Below, in pieces: positions 49,167 to 59,157 of a stretch of 64,000 nucleotides of DNA; position 1 is the first letter of the stretch, and every line of letters starts with the position of its first letter. Both the position numbers and the translations under genes were made by a program. The DNA comes from Ochrobactrum vermis. GTDB lineage: Bacteria > Pseudomonadota > Alphaproteobacteria > Rhizobiales > Rhizobiaceae. The notes under the pieces were generated by a model. That model saw only the letters and a list, made by a program, of their open reading frames with translations. It ran no database searches and was not told the origin of the DNA. The stretch is taken from NCBI RefSeq assembly GCF_002975205.1, contig NZ_PCOC01000002.1, positions 434,001 to 498,000 on the forward strand. Reading direction: 5' to 3'.

Positions 49167-51248
49167 GTGGGTAGAAACGATACGGTAGCTGATTTGAACG
49201 AAGTAAACGATGTCCGCGCGGTCATTCTCATTCCTGCTTATGGCCAGCCTTCGCTGACGGCAGAAACCTTGCGCACGGCCGTTGCGCAACAATGTGACTT
49301 TCCGTTTGCCGTCGTGGTTGTAAATGACGGGTGTCCATCGCCGGAAACCCATGAAATCTGTCAGAATTTTGCTAGCTCCCACAACGGGACAGTCTTCTAT
49401 TTACGCAAGGCGAATAATGGTCTGAGCGCAGCCCGTAACACCGGACTGGAATTTGCACTTCAGGCTTTTCCGGCGCTGGAAGCTGTCTTCTTTCTAGACT
49501 GCGACAATCATATCGATCCGGGTCTTCTGCAACGGCTTGTGCACGCGTTGAGAACAAGCGACGAGCGCACCGGTTGGATCTATACGGACGTGGACAAGTT
49601 CGGCTTTGCAAGTTTCAGCGATATGTCCGGGTCTTATTCGGCCCTTGAGCACTTGTTCAGAAGCTTCTGCGAAGCAGGCAGCATGGTCTCTCGACGTATG
49701 CTGGATGCGGGTGCCCGTTTCGACGAGGCAATGCGGAAAGGCGTTGAGGACTGGGAGTTCTGGCTGCAGGGACTTTCCCTCGGCTTTCACGGAATCCATG
49801 TCCCCAATGCCGGCTTTCATTATCGGCGGCGCGGCGAAAGCATGCTGACCGATGCAGAACGTGATTTCACATCGATCCTAGATTATATCCGCAAAAAGCA
49901 TTCGGCGCTTTACAATGTGCAGGCTGTACTGAGGCGCGAAATCGAAGATCATGCCCGATATGCAATCTTTCACCCCGACACGGGGCAGGTGCGAAACCTG
50001 ACCAACGCATCGAAGTCATTAGAACCGAAACCTCTTGATGATTATCTGACAAAGCTGTTGCGTGCTGCTGAAAAGCCGAATTACGCGAATTGTCCCGGCC
50101 ATCTGCTCGTTATGCATCAGGCAACTTATGATTTTCTCGCGACAAAGAAAGTTTTGGGCGGGGTTCTCTGGATGATGGAATGTGCATTGCAACATGCGGC
50201 AACTGCGACCTGCACGTTCAGCTTTAGAAACGCTGCTCAGTTTGGCCTATCGTCACGCTCGATGGAAATGCGAAAGAGTGATCCCCTGTCTGTCAGCACA
50301 CCCGTTGTGCCCGTACACATCTGGGCAGCCGAGGCTGGCGCCCTTCTTGCCCAACAATTTCCGGAAGGCGGCTTTGCCTTTGGCAATCACTGGCACACGA
50401 GCAAACCTATGCGCACGCATGACTTTAAACTGCAACTCGCCTTTCCGTTTGCCACTTCCAGTACTCTACTGGTCGCACCGGAGGCCTTTCATTCCCTTTT
50501 TGAAAGATTGCAACAAGTTGCTGATGGAAAGGAACGCGCATTCTGGCACTCGGTGCCTCTTGATCGCTATCGTGCCCAACCGTCAATGCCGCGCGATTAT
50601 TATCCTGAACTCTTCAAAATACCGTCGCCGTTTCCAGTCGAAAGTGCGGAAAAGTCGATAGCGTTTGTCCTGGATCGCCCGAGCGCTGAAGGGATTGCGC
50701 GGTGCCATGCCCTGGCAGAGTCTGCGATGCAGAATGGGCTCATCCCAAGCTTGGTGTGTTTCGGTTCGACATTGTCTGCAGAACCGCGTGATTTGAAAGC
50801 ATTTGCGGAAATCATCTTGCTGCCTTTGTCATCGTTCGACGAAACGGGCGATGCGCGTTATACGCAAAATTATATGGGAACCGATCTTCCATTACTGGAT
50901 GGCAGAGATCGGCAGGCAGCTTTGGGCACACTCTCCGCTTTTTCAACGGTCGTGTCCGTCAAAAGTCGTGGTCTTCATCTGCTGGCGGGCGCTTTGCGCA
51001 AACTCAAAGTTAAAACCTATGCCGTCATCGATGGCGAGCGGGACGGTACAAGCAACTCTGTTATCGGTTGCTCGGCTTTTGAACAGGCCTATGACGCGGT
51101 TCTCCCGGAAACCCCGGAAATCATGCGTCTGTGTCGCGCTGTCGGTTACCCGTCCGGGAAGCTGAAGGAATGGAACGCTTGCTTTCCGGCGCAGCGTGAA
51201 CCGGCAATCAACAAAGAGCTAAAACAAACGGATGTCCTGTACTTATGA
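49167..51248 (+). CDS. Large glycosyltransferase: GT2 domain plus C-terminal region
   Basis: 693 residues. The N-terminal GT-A domain (about 17-240) has IPAYGQPSLTAETLRTAVAQ, VVVNDGCPS, the GLSAARNTGLEFA block, the metal motif DCD (111-113) in FFLDCDNHIDPG, and EDWEFWLQGLSLGF. The last 400 residues contain a possible second transferase-like part (KSIAFVLDRPSAEGIARCHA; GLIPSLVCFGS). No signal peptide or membrane helix, so it is cytoplasmic. GTG at 49167 is the assumed start, with no clear ribosome site; TTG at 49194 is possible. It adds sugar to a polysaccharide or glycan, target unknown. Its stop overlaps the next ATG. Confidence 0.75.
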   Translation: MGRNDTVADLNEVNDVRAVILIPAYGQPSLTAETLRTAVAQQCDFPFAVVVVNDGCPSPETHEICQNFASSHNGTVFYLRKANNGLSAARNTGLEFALQAFPALEAVFFLDCDNHIDPGLLQRLVHALRTSDERTGWIYTDVDKFGFASFSDMSGSYSALEHLFRSFCEAGSMVSRRMLDAGARFDEAMRKGVEDWEFWLQGLSLGFHGIHVPNAGFHYRRRGESMLTDAERDFTSILDYIRKKHSALYNVQAVLRREIEDHARYAIFHPDTGQVRNLTNASKSLEPKPLDDYLTKLLRAAEKPNYANCPGHLLVMHQATYDFLATKKVLGGVLWMMECALQHAATATCTFSFRNAAQFGLSSRSMEMRKSDPLSVSTPVVPVHIWAAEAGALLAQQFPEGGFAFGNHWHTSKPMRTHDFKLQLAFPFATSSTLLVAPEAFHSLFERLQQVADGKERAFWHSVPLDRYRAQPSMPRDYYPELFKIPSPFPVESAEKSIAFVLDRPSAEGIARCHALAESAMQNGLIPSLVCFGSTLSAEPRDLKAFAEIILLPLSSFDETGDARYTQNYMGTDLPLLDGRDRQAALGTLSAFSTVVSVKSRGLHLLAGALRKLKVKTYAVIDGERDGTSNSVIGCSAFEQAYDAVLPETPEIMRLCRAVGYPSGKLKEWNACFPAQREPAINKELKQTDVLYL

Positions 51249-52726
51249 TTGAAGTCACTCCGAATATTATTCTGTCGCTATTTACCGGTGGACCGAAGAT
51301 TTTGACCGTCAGGAATGAGGGAGCGGATGTCGCGAACGCGCGCCCTGTGCTGGGAGTTGAATGGCTTGAAGCCACGACAGCTGACGGCATGACCTTTCGC
51401 ATGGGAGGCAAGGACGAGTTGGCCAGTCCGCTAAAGGTGCCGCCGAGCAATGTCCTGGTGGTCTGGATTCCTGATGCCGACATTCTAATTGATAGTCTAA
51501 AGCAATGGTGGGCCCGATCATCGGGCTCGGATGATATCCCGATATTCGTACATGGTAATCCTGCTGCACTTTTAGAGGCGGTTGCCGCTAGAGCACTGAG
51601 CGAAAATGCTCGTTTAACACAATTGAATCAGAGACTTCTGGAGGATCTCGCAGCTATGAGAGAGGGGCTGGCGCATCACGTCCGGGTGCCACCCGAGCTG
51701 GAGATTCTGGTTAAGAACCTGCGGGTCGCCGCTCCCCGTCTGATTTTTGAAACACCTTGCCCGCGGTTGGCCCAATCTGTCTCCGGGCCGCTCAAGCAGC
51801 CATTATTTGTGGGTGCGCGCGGTCTTCTCGGGTTTGACCTGCATATCTTGCAGCCCGGAACGGGCCATGGCCATCTGCAGGTGATATTGCAGGTTCCCAG
51901 TTCGGGGCTGGAACTGGCGCGTTGGGAAATTCCGTTCTCTGACATGCTGCCGGGCTGGCTGGCTCTTCGCCTCGAAAAGGCGTTGGCACGTATGGACTCT
52001 TCGGTTGAACTTGTTCTTATTCCGCAAGGCGGCGAAGTGGCTCCGGAAATATCCTGTACACCTTCGGGATTGATGCCCGAATTTGCATTAAGAGATGCGA
52101 ATGAAGACAATGAGGCCGGACACATGCTTCAGATGAGAATCTGGGGTAACTATCCAGGTCTCAGCTATGAGCTGCCGGAACACTCAGCCATGTCTCAAGC
52201 CACGATGAATATCCAGGATCACCTGATAAGCGCTGCTGAGACAACGCGCCCTCTTACCTGGGCCTACCCGTATTTCAGTTATCTTGGCGGTGGCCGATTG
52301 CTGCTGCGTCCCCTACGGGAAAATCCGGCATCGGCTGCGAAAATGGCTTTGCCCGCTTTTCCCGGCCTTTGCGGTATCAGTTGTACGGCGGTGATCGATG
52401 ATGCCCTGTGCCAGACAAAGATGCTTGTTCGGCTTGCGATCAGCCGTCCGGGAGAGAGACCGGACGATGTCGAGAAGGGATTGGGAGCTCTGGCGGTAAC
52501 GGAATGGGTGGAGTTATCCGAACCAGTGAAACCTTTCGAGATCAATCTTGGGCTCTCCCAACCCGTTTCCGAACCTCTTGAACTCCATCTTTTTTCCCGT
52601 CTTCCGCGTGGCGGTAAGCTCGATCATGGCAAAGTTTCCTTTGCGCAGTTCAAAGCGGTCCTCAATGAGCGTGCAGCCTTTGGGCATCTGCCTCATCTAC
52701 CGGTTGCGGGTTGCTCCAGTTCGTAA
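51245..52726 (+). CDS. Unknown 493-residue protein (possibly DUF6212), partner of the glycosyltransferase
   Basis: It starts within the glycosyltransferase stop (ATGA, 51245-51248). Visible parts are an N-terminal alpha/beta-looking 120 residues, a short coiled region at about 115-140 (ALSENARLTQLNQRLLEDLAAM), and a C-terminal beta-rich region (LFVGARGLLGFDLHILQPG; SYLGGGRLLLRPLRENPAS) that could be carbohydrate-binding. I think it belongs to DUF6212 but cannot confirm this. No signal peptide or membrane helix. Coupling implies a role in the same glycan process. Its last 65 bases overlap the convergent epimerase gene. Confidence 0.6.
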   Translation: MIEVTPNIILSLFTGGPKILTVRNEGADVANARPVLGVEWLEATTADGMTFRMGGKDELASPLKVPPSNVLVVWIPDADILIDSLKQWWARSSGSDDIPIFVHGNPAALLEAVAARALSENARLTQLNQRLLEDLAAMREGLAHHVRVPPELEILVKNLRVAAPRLIFETPCPRLAQSVSGPLKQPLFVGARGLLGFDLHILQPGTGHGHLQVILQVPSSGLELARWEIPFSDMLPGWLALRLEKALARMDSSVELVLIPQGGEVAPEISCTPSGLMPEFALRDANEDNEAGHMLQMRIWGNYPGLSYELPEHSAMSQATMNIQDHLISAAETTRPLTWAYPYFSYLGGGRLLLRPLRENPASAAKMALPAFPGLCGISCTAVIDDALCQTKMLVRLAISRPGERPDDVEKGLGALAVTEWVELSEPVKPFEINLGLSQPVSEPLELHLFSRLPRGGKLDHGKVSFAQFKAVLNERAAFGHLPHLPVAGCSSS

Positions 52727-53669
52727 TTTGCGCCTTTCTCCATGCGATGTAGCGGGCAATCCCTTCATCAAGCTTTATCTTCGGTTGCCAGCCCAGATGT
52801 TCCTGTGCCCGCCTGATATCGAGAACATTGCGCTGGACGTCGAAAGACCGGTCGGGTTTGTGGTGAACTTCGAATGGAGGGAAGTGGCGGCCAATTTCGG
52901 TATGGATTTCATTAAGGCTGGTTCCCCTTCCTGAGCCTATGTTGAATAGGGTATGACTACCGGAATAGGCTGCAGCCCTCATAATGGATTCGACGACATC
53001 ATCAATGAAAAGATAGTCTCGGACGACGCTTCCATCCCCCCATATTTCCAAGGGCTTTCCTTCCAGGATACGTTCGACAAAAACTGCGATTGCGCCTTGT
53101 GTACCTTTTTCGGCCTGGCCTGGACCAAAGGGATTTGCAAGCCTCAGTATGACGGAGGGAAGATCATGAAGCCGTTGGAATAACTGGAGATATTTTTCGG
53201 CGGCCAGCTTGGTGATACCATAGGCTGAAATAGGGTCTGTCGGGTGGCTTTCGCTTATCGTGTCATTTCTTGATTGACCGTATACTGTTCCGCCGGACGA
53301 AATATAGATCAATTTTGCCAGTCCATGCCTTCGTGCGATCTCCAGCAACCGCACCGTACCTGCAAGATTTACTTGAATATCGGCGATCTTGTTTTCAATC
53401 GAGACAGATGGGACCATGGAACCGGCAAGATGAACACAGACATCGCAACCGGGCAGGATTCTATCTAACAAAGGCTCATCATCGAAACGACTCTGTATGA
53501 TCGTGAGCTGACCTCGAACGGCGCAATTCGAAAATCGCGACTCAATCTTACCAACGGGAGATCGATTTACGATCGTGACCCGGTGGCCCTCCGACAGAAG
53601 CCGTTTAACAAGATGGGTTCCGATGAACCCGCTGCCTCCCAGCACGAGATAGTTTCGCGAGTGATGCAT
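52662..53669 (-). CDS. NAD-dependent sugar epimerase/dehydratase (UDP-glucose 4-epimerase-like)
   Basis: 335 residues, extended SDR. NAD motif GGSGFIGTHL near the start, VHLAGSM, the serine of YISSGGTVYG, the catalytic YGITK (Y-x3-K), and LANPFGPGQ plus RDYLFIDDVV of the substrate domain. ATG at 53669 is chosen for GAGGAAG before it. It produces an activated sugar, probably a UDP-hexose, for glycan synthesis. Convergent with, and overlapping by 65 bases, the unknown gene at 52726. Confidence 0.85.
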   Translation of the reverse strand: MHHSRNYLVLGGSGFIGTHLVKRLLSEGHRVTIVNRSPVGKIESRFSNCAVRGQLTIIQSRFDDEPLLDRILPGCDVCVHLAGSMVPSVSIENKIADIQVNLAGTVRLLEIARRHGLAKLIYISSGGTVYGQSRNDTISESHPTDPISAYGITKLAAEKYLQLFQRLHDLPSVILRLANPFGPGQAEKGTQGAIAVFVERILEGKPLEIWGDGSVVRDYLFIDDVVESIMRAAAYSGSHTLFNIGSGRGTSLNEIHTEIGRHFPPFEVHHKPDRSFDVQRNVLDIRRAQEHLGWQPKIKLDEGIARYIAWRKAQITNWSNPQPVDEADAQRLHAH

Positions 53670-53853
53670 CAAGCTTCCTCTGAAATATCGCCCCTTGTTC
53701 CTTTCATCTCCTTGGAGTGTGGCTACACTATTATGGAAACGGCTTGCGCACGCATGTTTTGGGTAATTTTTTGTAACCGACCGCAATCATTTGACTGATA
53801 AGTACCGTCCCCGATGACGCCAGTCATGGGAGAGTGTCCAACGCTTTACTGAC

Positions 53854-54042
53854 TTAATTGTAACAACCCAATTGCACCGCTTCGGTTCTGGCCTGCACCC
53901 GCTGGATTTCCCTTAAAGCGGGATATTCCGTCCGCTGAAGAAGCTGTTTGCATCGGATTTGTTTGTACTCGGGCACGGGTGTTCGAGTGACACACCCGGA
54001 AAGAACAACCAGAACGATGCAGGCGGCCGTGAGATTTTCCAT
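53854..54042 (-). CDS. Small lipoprotein
   Basis: 62 residues with a short signal and lipobox VLSGC at about residues 13-17, and a 45-residue charged mature part with two more cysteines. GGAGAAA precedes the ATG. I do not recognise a family. Predicted to be anchored in the outer or inner membrane, facing the periplasm. Confidence 0.55.
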   Translation of the reverse strand: MENLTAACIVLVVLSGCVTRTPVPEYKQIRCKQLLQRTEYPALREIQRVQARTEAVQLGCYN

Positions 54043-54161
54043 CCGATTTCTCCTTTGTGGAGAATATAACGCTAATTCGTTTGCGGAGTAGAGCGGCTTA
54101 TGGGGGAGATTCCGCTCACGCTATATTTGAATGGGCGGATAGCTGGTCCTGCATCATTCCT

Positions 54162-54506
54162 TTAAATCGCAGCGGAGACGACGATTTCGATACGCATGTC
54201 TGGATCGGCCATTAATACCTGCCCGCAGCATCGGGTCGGTGGATTGGTCGGATCGATCCAGGCATCCCACACCTCGTTCATCGCCTTGAAATCTGACATT
54301 TCTCTCAACCAGATCTGCGCCGTGAGCAAGCGAGATTTGTCAGTCCCGGCGCGTGCCAGAAGGTCATCAATCTTGGCGAGAGTTTCTCTCGTTTGCTGAG
54401 TGATGTCCTTATCTGAATCCGAAAACTGGCCCGACAGGAAACACATGCCATTGTATTTCACGAGACGGCTGCGGCGGTGATTCACATCAAGTCGTTCAAT
54501 CTGCAT
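54162..54506 (-). CDS. RidA/YjgF-family enamine/imine deaminase
   Basis: 114 residues, ATG at 54506 with GGAGG upstream. Family blocks: YNGMCFLSGQFS, QQTRETLAKIDDLLARAGTD, and the arginine/proline-containing NPPTRCCGQVLMADPDMRIEIV. RidA proteins hydrolyse reactive enamines/imines released by PLP enzymes and amine oxidases. It follows the IclR gene in the same direction and faces an operon with an amino-acid-type oxidase, which fits an imine clean-up role. Confidence 0.85.
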   Translation of the reverse strand: MQIERLDVNHRRSRLVKYNGMCFLSGQFSDSDKDITQQTRETLAKIDDLLARAGTDKSRLLTAQIWLREMSDFKAMNEVWDAWIDPTNPPTRCCGQVLMADPDMRIEIVVSAAI

Positions 54507-54555
54507 TTGGTTTCCTCCCGGATTGAAGATTGCAAAAATTCCGCTCTCATGGTGT

Positions 54556-55329
54556 TTATGAAGCGGGCATAGGTTGTATCGCGTCGCCAAGGCAGTCGCG
54601 CAGCTCATCGATGATCTTGGGGAGCCAGTCTTCCGTCATCATCTCAAGCGGTGCTGTGAAGGAAATCGCAGAGTTCAGCTCATAGGGATTTGTGGCGCGC
54701 ACTGGCAAACCGAGTCCACCTTCCCCCGGCAGATAATATGCCATGTTGACAGCGAAGCTCCGCCGTCGCGCGTCCTCAATCTGCGATATGACAACAGCCT
54801 TATCGACATATTGAACCGAAGGATGACTAAGATAACGTGGTGCATTTGCCTCAACTAGCGCGAGACAGTCGGCTTCAGGCATGATGGACATGAGAGCAAT
54901 GCTTCCGGCCGCGACACCCATCGGCACGCGCCCGCCAACCCCCATCGTAAACTGCCGGTCTGGAAATCGCGAAACCATCTCGGCGCAAACGGCGTCAACG
55001 CCTGCCTGTACCATCATGTAAACTGTGTGTCCGCTTCGTCGCGCAAACTCGGTCATTCCGGGTCGGAATTTCGAAATCAGGGGTTCGAGACGGGCCTGAC
55101 CCCTCGCAAGCATTGGGATAGCTGGCCCAAGCCGGTAAAAACCGTGCTTGCCAGCAGGCTCTGCAAAACCCTTTTGAAGAAGCGAAACGAGGCTGCGGTG
55201 AACTGCAGGTTTGGCCTCTCCAATGCGTTCGGCAATATCGGCTAAAGCGAAACCCTCAGCGCCTGCTTCTCCCAGGACAATTAGAATATCAAGTGCGCGT
55301 ACTGCATTGCTTGATGCGTTCGTAGTCAC
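54556..55329 (-). CDS. IclR-family transcriptional regulator
   Basis: 257 residues: winged helix at about 8-65 (ALDILIVLGEAGAEGFALAD; AKPAVHRSLVSLLQKGF) and the IclR effector domain (VYMMVQAGVDAVCAEMVSRF; VPMGVAAGSIALMSIM). It is divergent from the peptide-type ABC operon across 225 bp with two AT-rich inverted repeats and probably represses or activates it. The inducer is unknown. Confidence 0.9.
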   Translation of the reverse strand: MTTNASSNAVRALDILIVLGEAGAEGFALADIAERIGEAKPAVHRSLVSLLQKGFAEPAGKHGFYRLGPAIPMLARGQARLEPLISKFRPGMTEFARRSGHTVYMMVQAGVDAVCAEMVSRFPDRQFTMGVGGRVPMGVAAGSIALMSIMPEADCLALVEANAPRYLSHPSVQYVDKAVVISQIEDARRRSFAVNMAYYLPGEGGLGLPVRATNPYELNSAISFTAPLEMMTEDWLPKIIDELRDCLGDAIQPMPAS

Positions 55330-55342
55330 AGTCGACTCCAGA

Positions 55343-55391
55343 GTTCTAATTATTAGAACATTTAATAAAATTTATTCCAATAAAAGGAATA
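55343..55391. promoter_or_regulatory. Two candidate IclR operators
   Basis: GTTCTAAT-T-ATTAGAAC (55343-55359) is a perfect 17-bp palindrome 14 bp before the IclR start. TATTCC (55373-55378), N7, GGAATA (55386-55391) is a second inverted repeat in an AT-rich stretch typical of promoters. They could serve autoregulation and control of the operon respectively. Confidence 0.5.
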
Positions 55392-55554
55392 TGTTGACTT
55401 CTGTCATATTTTTCGTTGTCATTCAACTCCGGCGTTAAGTCTTTGAACCGAGGGAGGAGCGTTCAAAGATTGCTGCTTTTACACCTGATTTCAGGTTGTT
55501 GACGCACGCCCCTGCCATGCTCCCCCATCATCTGTTTGAGGCGAGGACAACAGC

Positions 55555-56496
55555 ATGGTGTCGTTCCTGATCAAACGAATAGGCTTCGCGCTCTTCACGC
55601 TGTTTAGCGTGTTGACGTTGGTCTTCGTAATTGTTCGTGTTTTGCCGGGCGATCCAGCGCTTGTCATCCTGGGCGATCAAGCCAGCCCCGCAAGTATTGC
55701 TGCATTGCATCACAAGCTTGGCCTGGATCAGTCGATCATTGTTCAGTACGCAAACTTCATGCTTGGCGTTCTCCAAGGCGATCTTGGTAAGTCCATGATC
55801 ACGGGCCGCTCGATCACGGCCGAGATCATGAACGTGCTGCCCTATACAATGGAGCTGACGATCGCGTCGCTCGTATTGGGGATTTTGCTCGGTGTTCCCG
55901 CGGGTGTCTGGGCGGCCGTGAAACGAAATAAACCCGCGGATCTGATGTTGCGCCTTGTTTCGCTACTGGGTCTTTCCCTTCCAGCTTTTGTTGCGGCGAT
56001 CATCTTGCTTATGATTTTCGCAATTCAACTGCGCTGGTTTCCTGTCATCAGCTCAGGTGGCGGTGATGGGTTGCTGGATCGGCTGAGACAAATGGCGCTG
56101 CCGACCATTTCGCTGGCGCTGATCATGATGGCGTACATCACACGTGTCACGCGTTCAGCCATGCTCGAAGTGCTAAATCAGGACTTCGTGCGTACGGCGA
56201 AAGCCAAAGGCGCTTCACATCACGCAGTTGTTTGGCGTCATGCGCTCGGTAACTGCATGATCCCGATTACGACGGTGGTAGGGCTCTATCTTGGTATTCT
56301 GATCGGTAATTCCGTTCTGACTGAAATCGTCTTCTCCCGGCCGGGTCTGGGCAAGCTAATTCTCAACGCCCTGACTCAGCGTGACTATACCCTGCTGCAG
56401 GGGATGATCGTCATTTACACGCTTATCGTTGTTGCGGTGAACATGCTGACTGACCTGACCTATGGCTTCCTCGATCCGAGGGTTCAATACAAATGA
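55555..56496 (+). CDS. Peptide/opine-type ABC permease (DppB-like)
   Basis: 313 residues, six hydrophobic segments. Start block MVSFLIKRIGFALFTLFSVL, the periplasmic VLPGDPALVILGDQA, and the loop FVRTAKAKGASHHAVVWRHALGN near residue 220 are characteristic of DppB. First gene of the importer. Confidence 0.9.
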   Translation: MVSFLIKRIGFALFTLFSVLTLVFVIVRVLPGDPALVILGDQASPASIAALHHKLGLDQSIIVQYANFMLGVLQGDLGKSMITGRSITAEIMNVLPYTMELTIASLVLGILLGVPAGVWAAVKRNKPADLMLRLVSLLGLSLPAFVAAIILLMIFAIQLRWFPVISSGGGDGLLDRLRQMALPTISLALIMMAYITRVTRSAMLEVLNQDFVRTAKAKGASHHAVVWRHALGNCMIPITTVVGLYLGILIGNSVLTEIVFSRPGLGKLILNALTQRDYTLLQGMIVIYTLIVVAVNMLTDLTYGFLDPRVQYK

Positions 56497-57371
56497 CATC
56501 TATTACAACCAATTCATCTGCCGCTCCACGCGCGCAGTCCAGATGGCAATTTCTACGTCGATTGAATTTTTCCACATGGCTGGGCATAGCAATTGTCCTG
56601 ACGCTTATTCTGTGTGCGGTTTTCGCGCCGGTCCTGGCGCCGTACGATCCGAACGAACAGAACATCATTGTGTACCTGTCGCCGCCAAGCGCAGAGAATC
56701 TGTTGGGCACGGATCAGTTCGGCCGCGATGTTCTTTCGCGATTGCTCTATGGAGCGCGCTATTCGCTGACCATTGGCTTTCTGGCCATTGTGGTCGCGCT
56801 GATAATGGGCTCATTTCTGGGCATGATAGCTGGTTACGTGGGTCGCAAGACCGACATCATCCTGATGCAGATCATGGATGTCGTCCTGGCGTTTCCATCG
56901 CTGATCCTTGGTTTGGCGCTCGTTGCTCTGATGGGGGCAACGCTGACGAACATTGTTATCGCTATCGCATTTACAGCGATACCGGCCTTTGCGCGAATTG
57001 CACGCGCTGGCGTTCTGACACAGCGCGACCGTGAATATGTCCAGGCCTGTCATGCAATGGGTTTTTCCCACGCGCGCATCCTGTTCGGCCATATTCTGCC
57101 TGCGATCCTGCCCGAGATCATGGTCATGGCATCACTATGGATGGCAACTGCCGTCCGCACAGAAGCTTCGCTTGCATTCATCGGGTTGGGGCTCGCGCCG
57201 CCCACACCAACCTGGGGGGGCATGGTTCGCGAAGGTTTCGACAATATTCTGAGCTCCTTCCACCTGGCCCTCTATCCGAGCCTTGCAATCCTTGTGCTCG
57301 TTCTCGCACTCAACCTGATCGGCGATGGTCTGCGTGACGCAATCGATCCACGACTGAAGGATGCCAGCTAA
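56493..57371 (+). CDS. Peptide/opine-type ABC permease (DppC-like)
   Basis: 292 residues. LGTDQFGRDVLSRLLYGARY, the loop YVQACHAMGFSHARILFGHI and the ending LNLIGDGLRDAIDPRLK mark it as DppC. It overlaps the preceding gene by four bases. Confidence 0.9.
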   Translation: MTSITTNSSAAPRAQSRWQFLRRLNFSTWLGIAIVLTLILCAVFAPVLAPYDPNEQNIIVYLSPPSAENLLGTDQFGRDVLSRLLYGARYSLTIGFLAIVVALIMGSFLGMIAGYVGRKTDIILMQIMDVVLAFPSLILGLALVALMGATLTNIVIAIAFTAIPAFARIARAGVLTQRDREYVQACHAMGFSHARILFGHILPAILPEIMVMASLWMATAVRTEASLAFIGLGLAPPTPTWGGMVREGFDNILSSFHLALYPSLAILVLVLALNLIGDGLRDAIDPRLKDAS

Positions 57372-59140
57372 TGACCGATCAGCCTGCAATCATTGTTCGA
57401 GATCTCAAGATTTCCTTCGCCAGAAAGCCGGTTGTCCATGGGATCAGCTTTCAGATCGAGCCTGGAAAGACACTTGCACTGGTGGGGGAATCCGGCTCTG
57501 GCAAGAGCGTTACTTCGCTGGCGATCATGCGTCTTCTGCCTGATCGCATCGCCCAAGCGGAGGGCGCTGTGATGCTTGGCCAGCAGGCCCTGCTTACATT
57601 GCCCGAAGCCGAGATGCGCCGGGTACGCGGCGGCAAGATCAGCATGATCTTTCAAGAACCGATGACGTCACTTAATCCGGTACAGACCGTGGGAACACAG
57701 CTTGCTGAAGTTCTGAGAATTCACAAGAAGCTCAAGGGTAGGGAGCTGCAAGAAGCCGTTCTGGAGCTCTTGCGCAAGGTGCGCATTCCCGATCCGGAAC
57801 AGCGCGTCAATCAGTATCCGCATACATTTTCCGGTGGTATGCGACAGCGTGTGATGATTGCGATGGCACTGGCATGCAATCCGGATCTGATCATCGCCGA
57901 TGAGCCTACGACCGCTCTGGATGTGACCGTGCAAGCTCAGACGCTCCAGCTTTTGAAGGAGTTGCAGCAGGAAACGGGAACCGCTGTTCTATTCATAACG
58001 CATGATATGGGCGTAGTTGCCGAAGTCGCCGATGACGTGCTGGTCATGCGCCATGGCCGCGTCATTGAACAAGGCCCGGTGATGGAAATTTTTAGCAATC
58101 CGAAGGACGCCTATACGCGCAGCCTTATCGAGGCTGCTCCCAGCCTGGTCGGCAAGTTACAGACCAGGACGGTTCCGGCGCGACCTGTCGACAATCCGGC
58201 GATGACAAATACCGCAACGCCGGTTCTGGAGGTCAACGACCTTTCTGTGAGATTTCCTGTTCACGGTGGTCTCTTTGGTCGCGCTAGGGGGGCCGTGCAC
58301 GCGGTCGAAGATGTGTCGTTCAGCATCGGCAAGGGTGAGACCCTTGGACTCGTCGGCGAGTCCGGTTCGGGAAAATCCACCATTGGCAAGGCGATCATCA
58401 ATCTTGCGCCTGTCCACAATGGCAAGATCACCGTCGGTGGGGAGACAATCGACTATCTGGATCGCAAAAGCCTTTCGTCATTGAGACGGCAGGTGCAGAT
58501 GATCTTTCAGGATCCTTTCGGTTCGCTTGACGCACGTCAGACCATTGGCTCGGCGATCTTGGAGCCAATGAAGGTTCACGGTCTGGAGACCGGTGCAGCC
58601 GCACAGCAGAAAATGGAATGGTTGATGGAGCGGGTCGGATTGGATCCCAATCGCGCATCCAGCCTGCCTCACGAATTTTCAGGTGGACAACGCCAGCGCA
58701 TCTGCATTGCGCGGGCTCTCGCAATGGCTCCCCGTTTGATCATCGCCGATGAAGCGGTTTCCGCACTTGATGTCGCCATCAAGGGGCAAATCATCGAGCT
58801 AATGATCGATCTCCAGAAAGAGTTCGACATTTCGTATCTCTTCATCAGCCACGATATGGCCGCCGTCGAACGCATCTGCAGTCGCGTTGCGGTCATGTAT
58901 TTTGGTGAGATTGTCGAGATCGGTCCTCGGGACGAAGTGATCGGACGCCCTGGGCACGAATATACACAGAGGCTGCTTTCGGCGATCCCAATAACACACC
59001 CTGACCAACGCGGAGTACGCCAGCGGCGAGCTGCCGATGCTGGTCCCCCAAGAAGTCCGCTCAAGCCCCTCGGCTATAACGCGCCGACGGCGCGCTGGAG
59101 CATGGCTGCGGACGGTCATTTCATTCGTATGGCGAGCTAG
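57371..59140 (+). CDS. Fused DppD-DppF ATPase of the peptide/opine importer
   Basis: 589 residues with two complete ABC modules. Module 1 (about 5-270): [49 protein letters not shown]. Module 2 (about 285-560): [48 protein letters not shown]. In module 2 the Walker B glutamate is kept but the following residue is A instead of P. Each module carries an oligopeptide-type C-terminal segment. It provides both nucleotide-binding sites of the importer in one chain. Confidence 0.9.
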   Translation: MTDQPAIIVRDLKISFARKPVVHGISFQIEPGKTLALVGESGSGKSVTSLAIMRLLPDRIAQAEGAVMLGQQALLTLPEAEMRRVRGGKISMIFQEPMTSLNPVQTVGTQLAEVLRIHKKLKGRELQEAVLELLRKVRIPDPEQRVNQYPHTFSGGMRQRVMIAMALACNPDLIIADEPTTALDVTVQAQTLQLLKELQQETGTAVLFITHDMGVVAEVADDVLVMRHGRVIEQGPVMEIFSNPKDAYTRSLIEAAPSLVGKLQTRTVPARPVDNPAMTNTATPVLEVNDLSVRFPVHGGLFGRARGAVHAVEDVSFSIGKGETLGLVGESGSGKSTIGKAIINLAPVHNGKITVGGETIDYLDRKSLSSLRRQVQMIFQDPFGSLDARQTIGSAILEPMKVHGLETGAAAQQKMEWLMERVGLDPNRASSLPHEFSGGQRQRICIARALAMAPRLIIADEAVSALDVAIKGQIIELMIDLQKEFDISYLFISHDMAAVERICSRVAVMYFGEIVEIGPRDEVIGRPGHEYTQRLLSAIPITHPDQRGVRQRRAADAGPPRSPLKPLGYNAPTARWSMAADGHFIRMAS

Positions 59141-59157
59141 ATTGGAGACTTCTGGAA

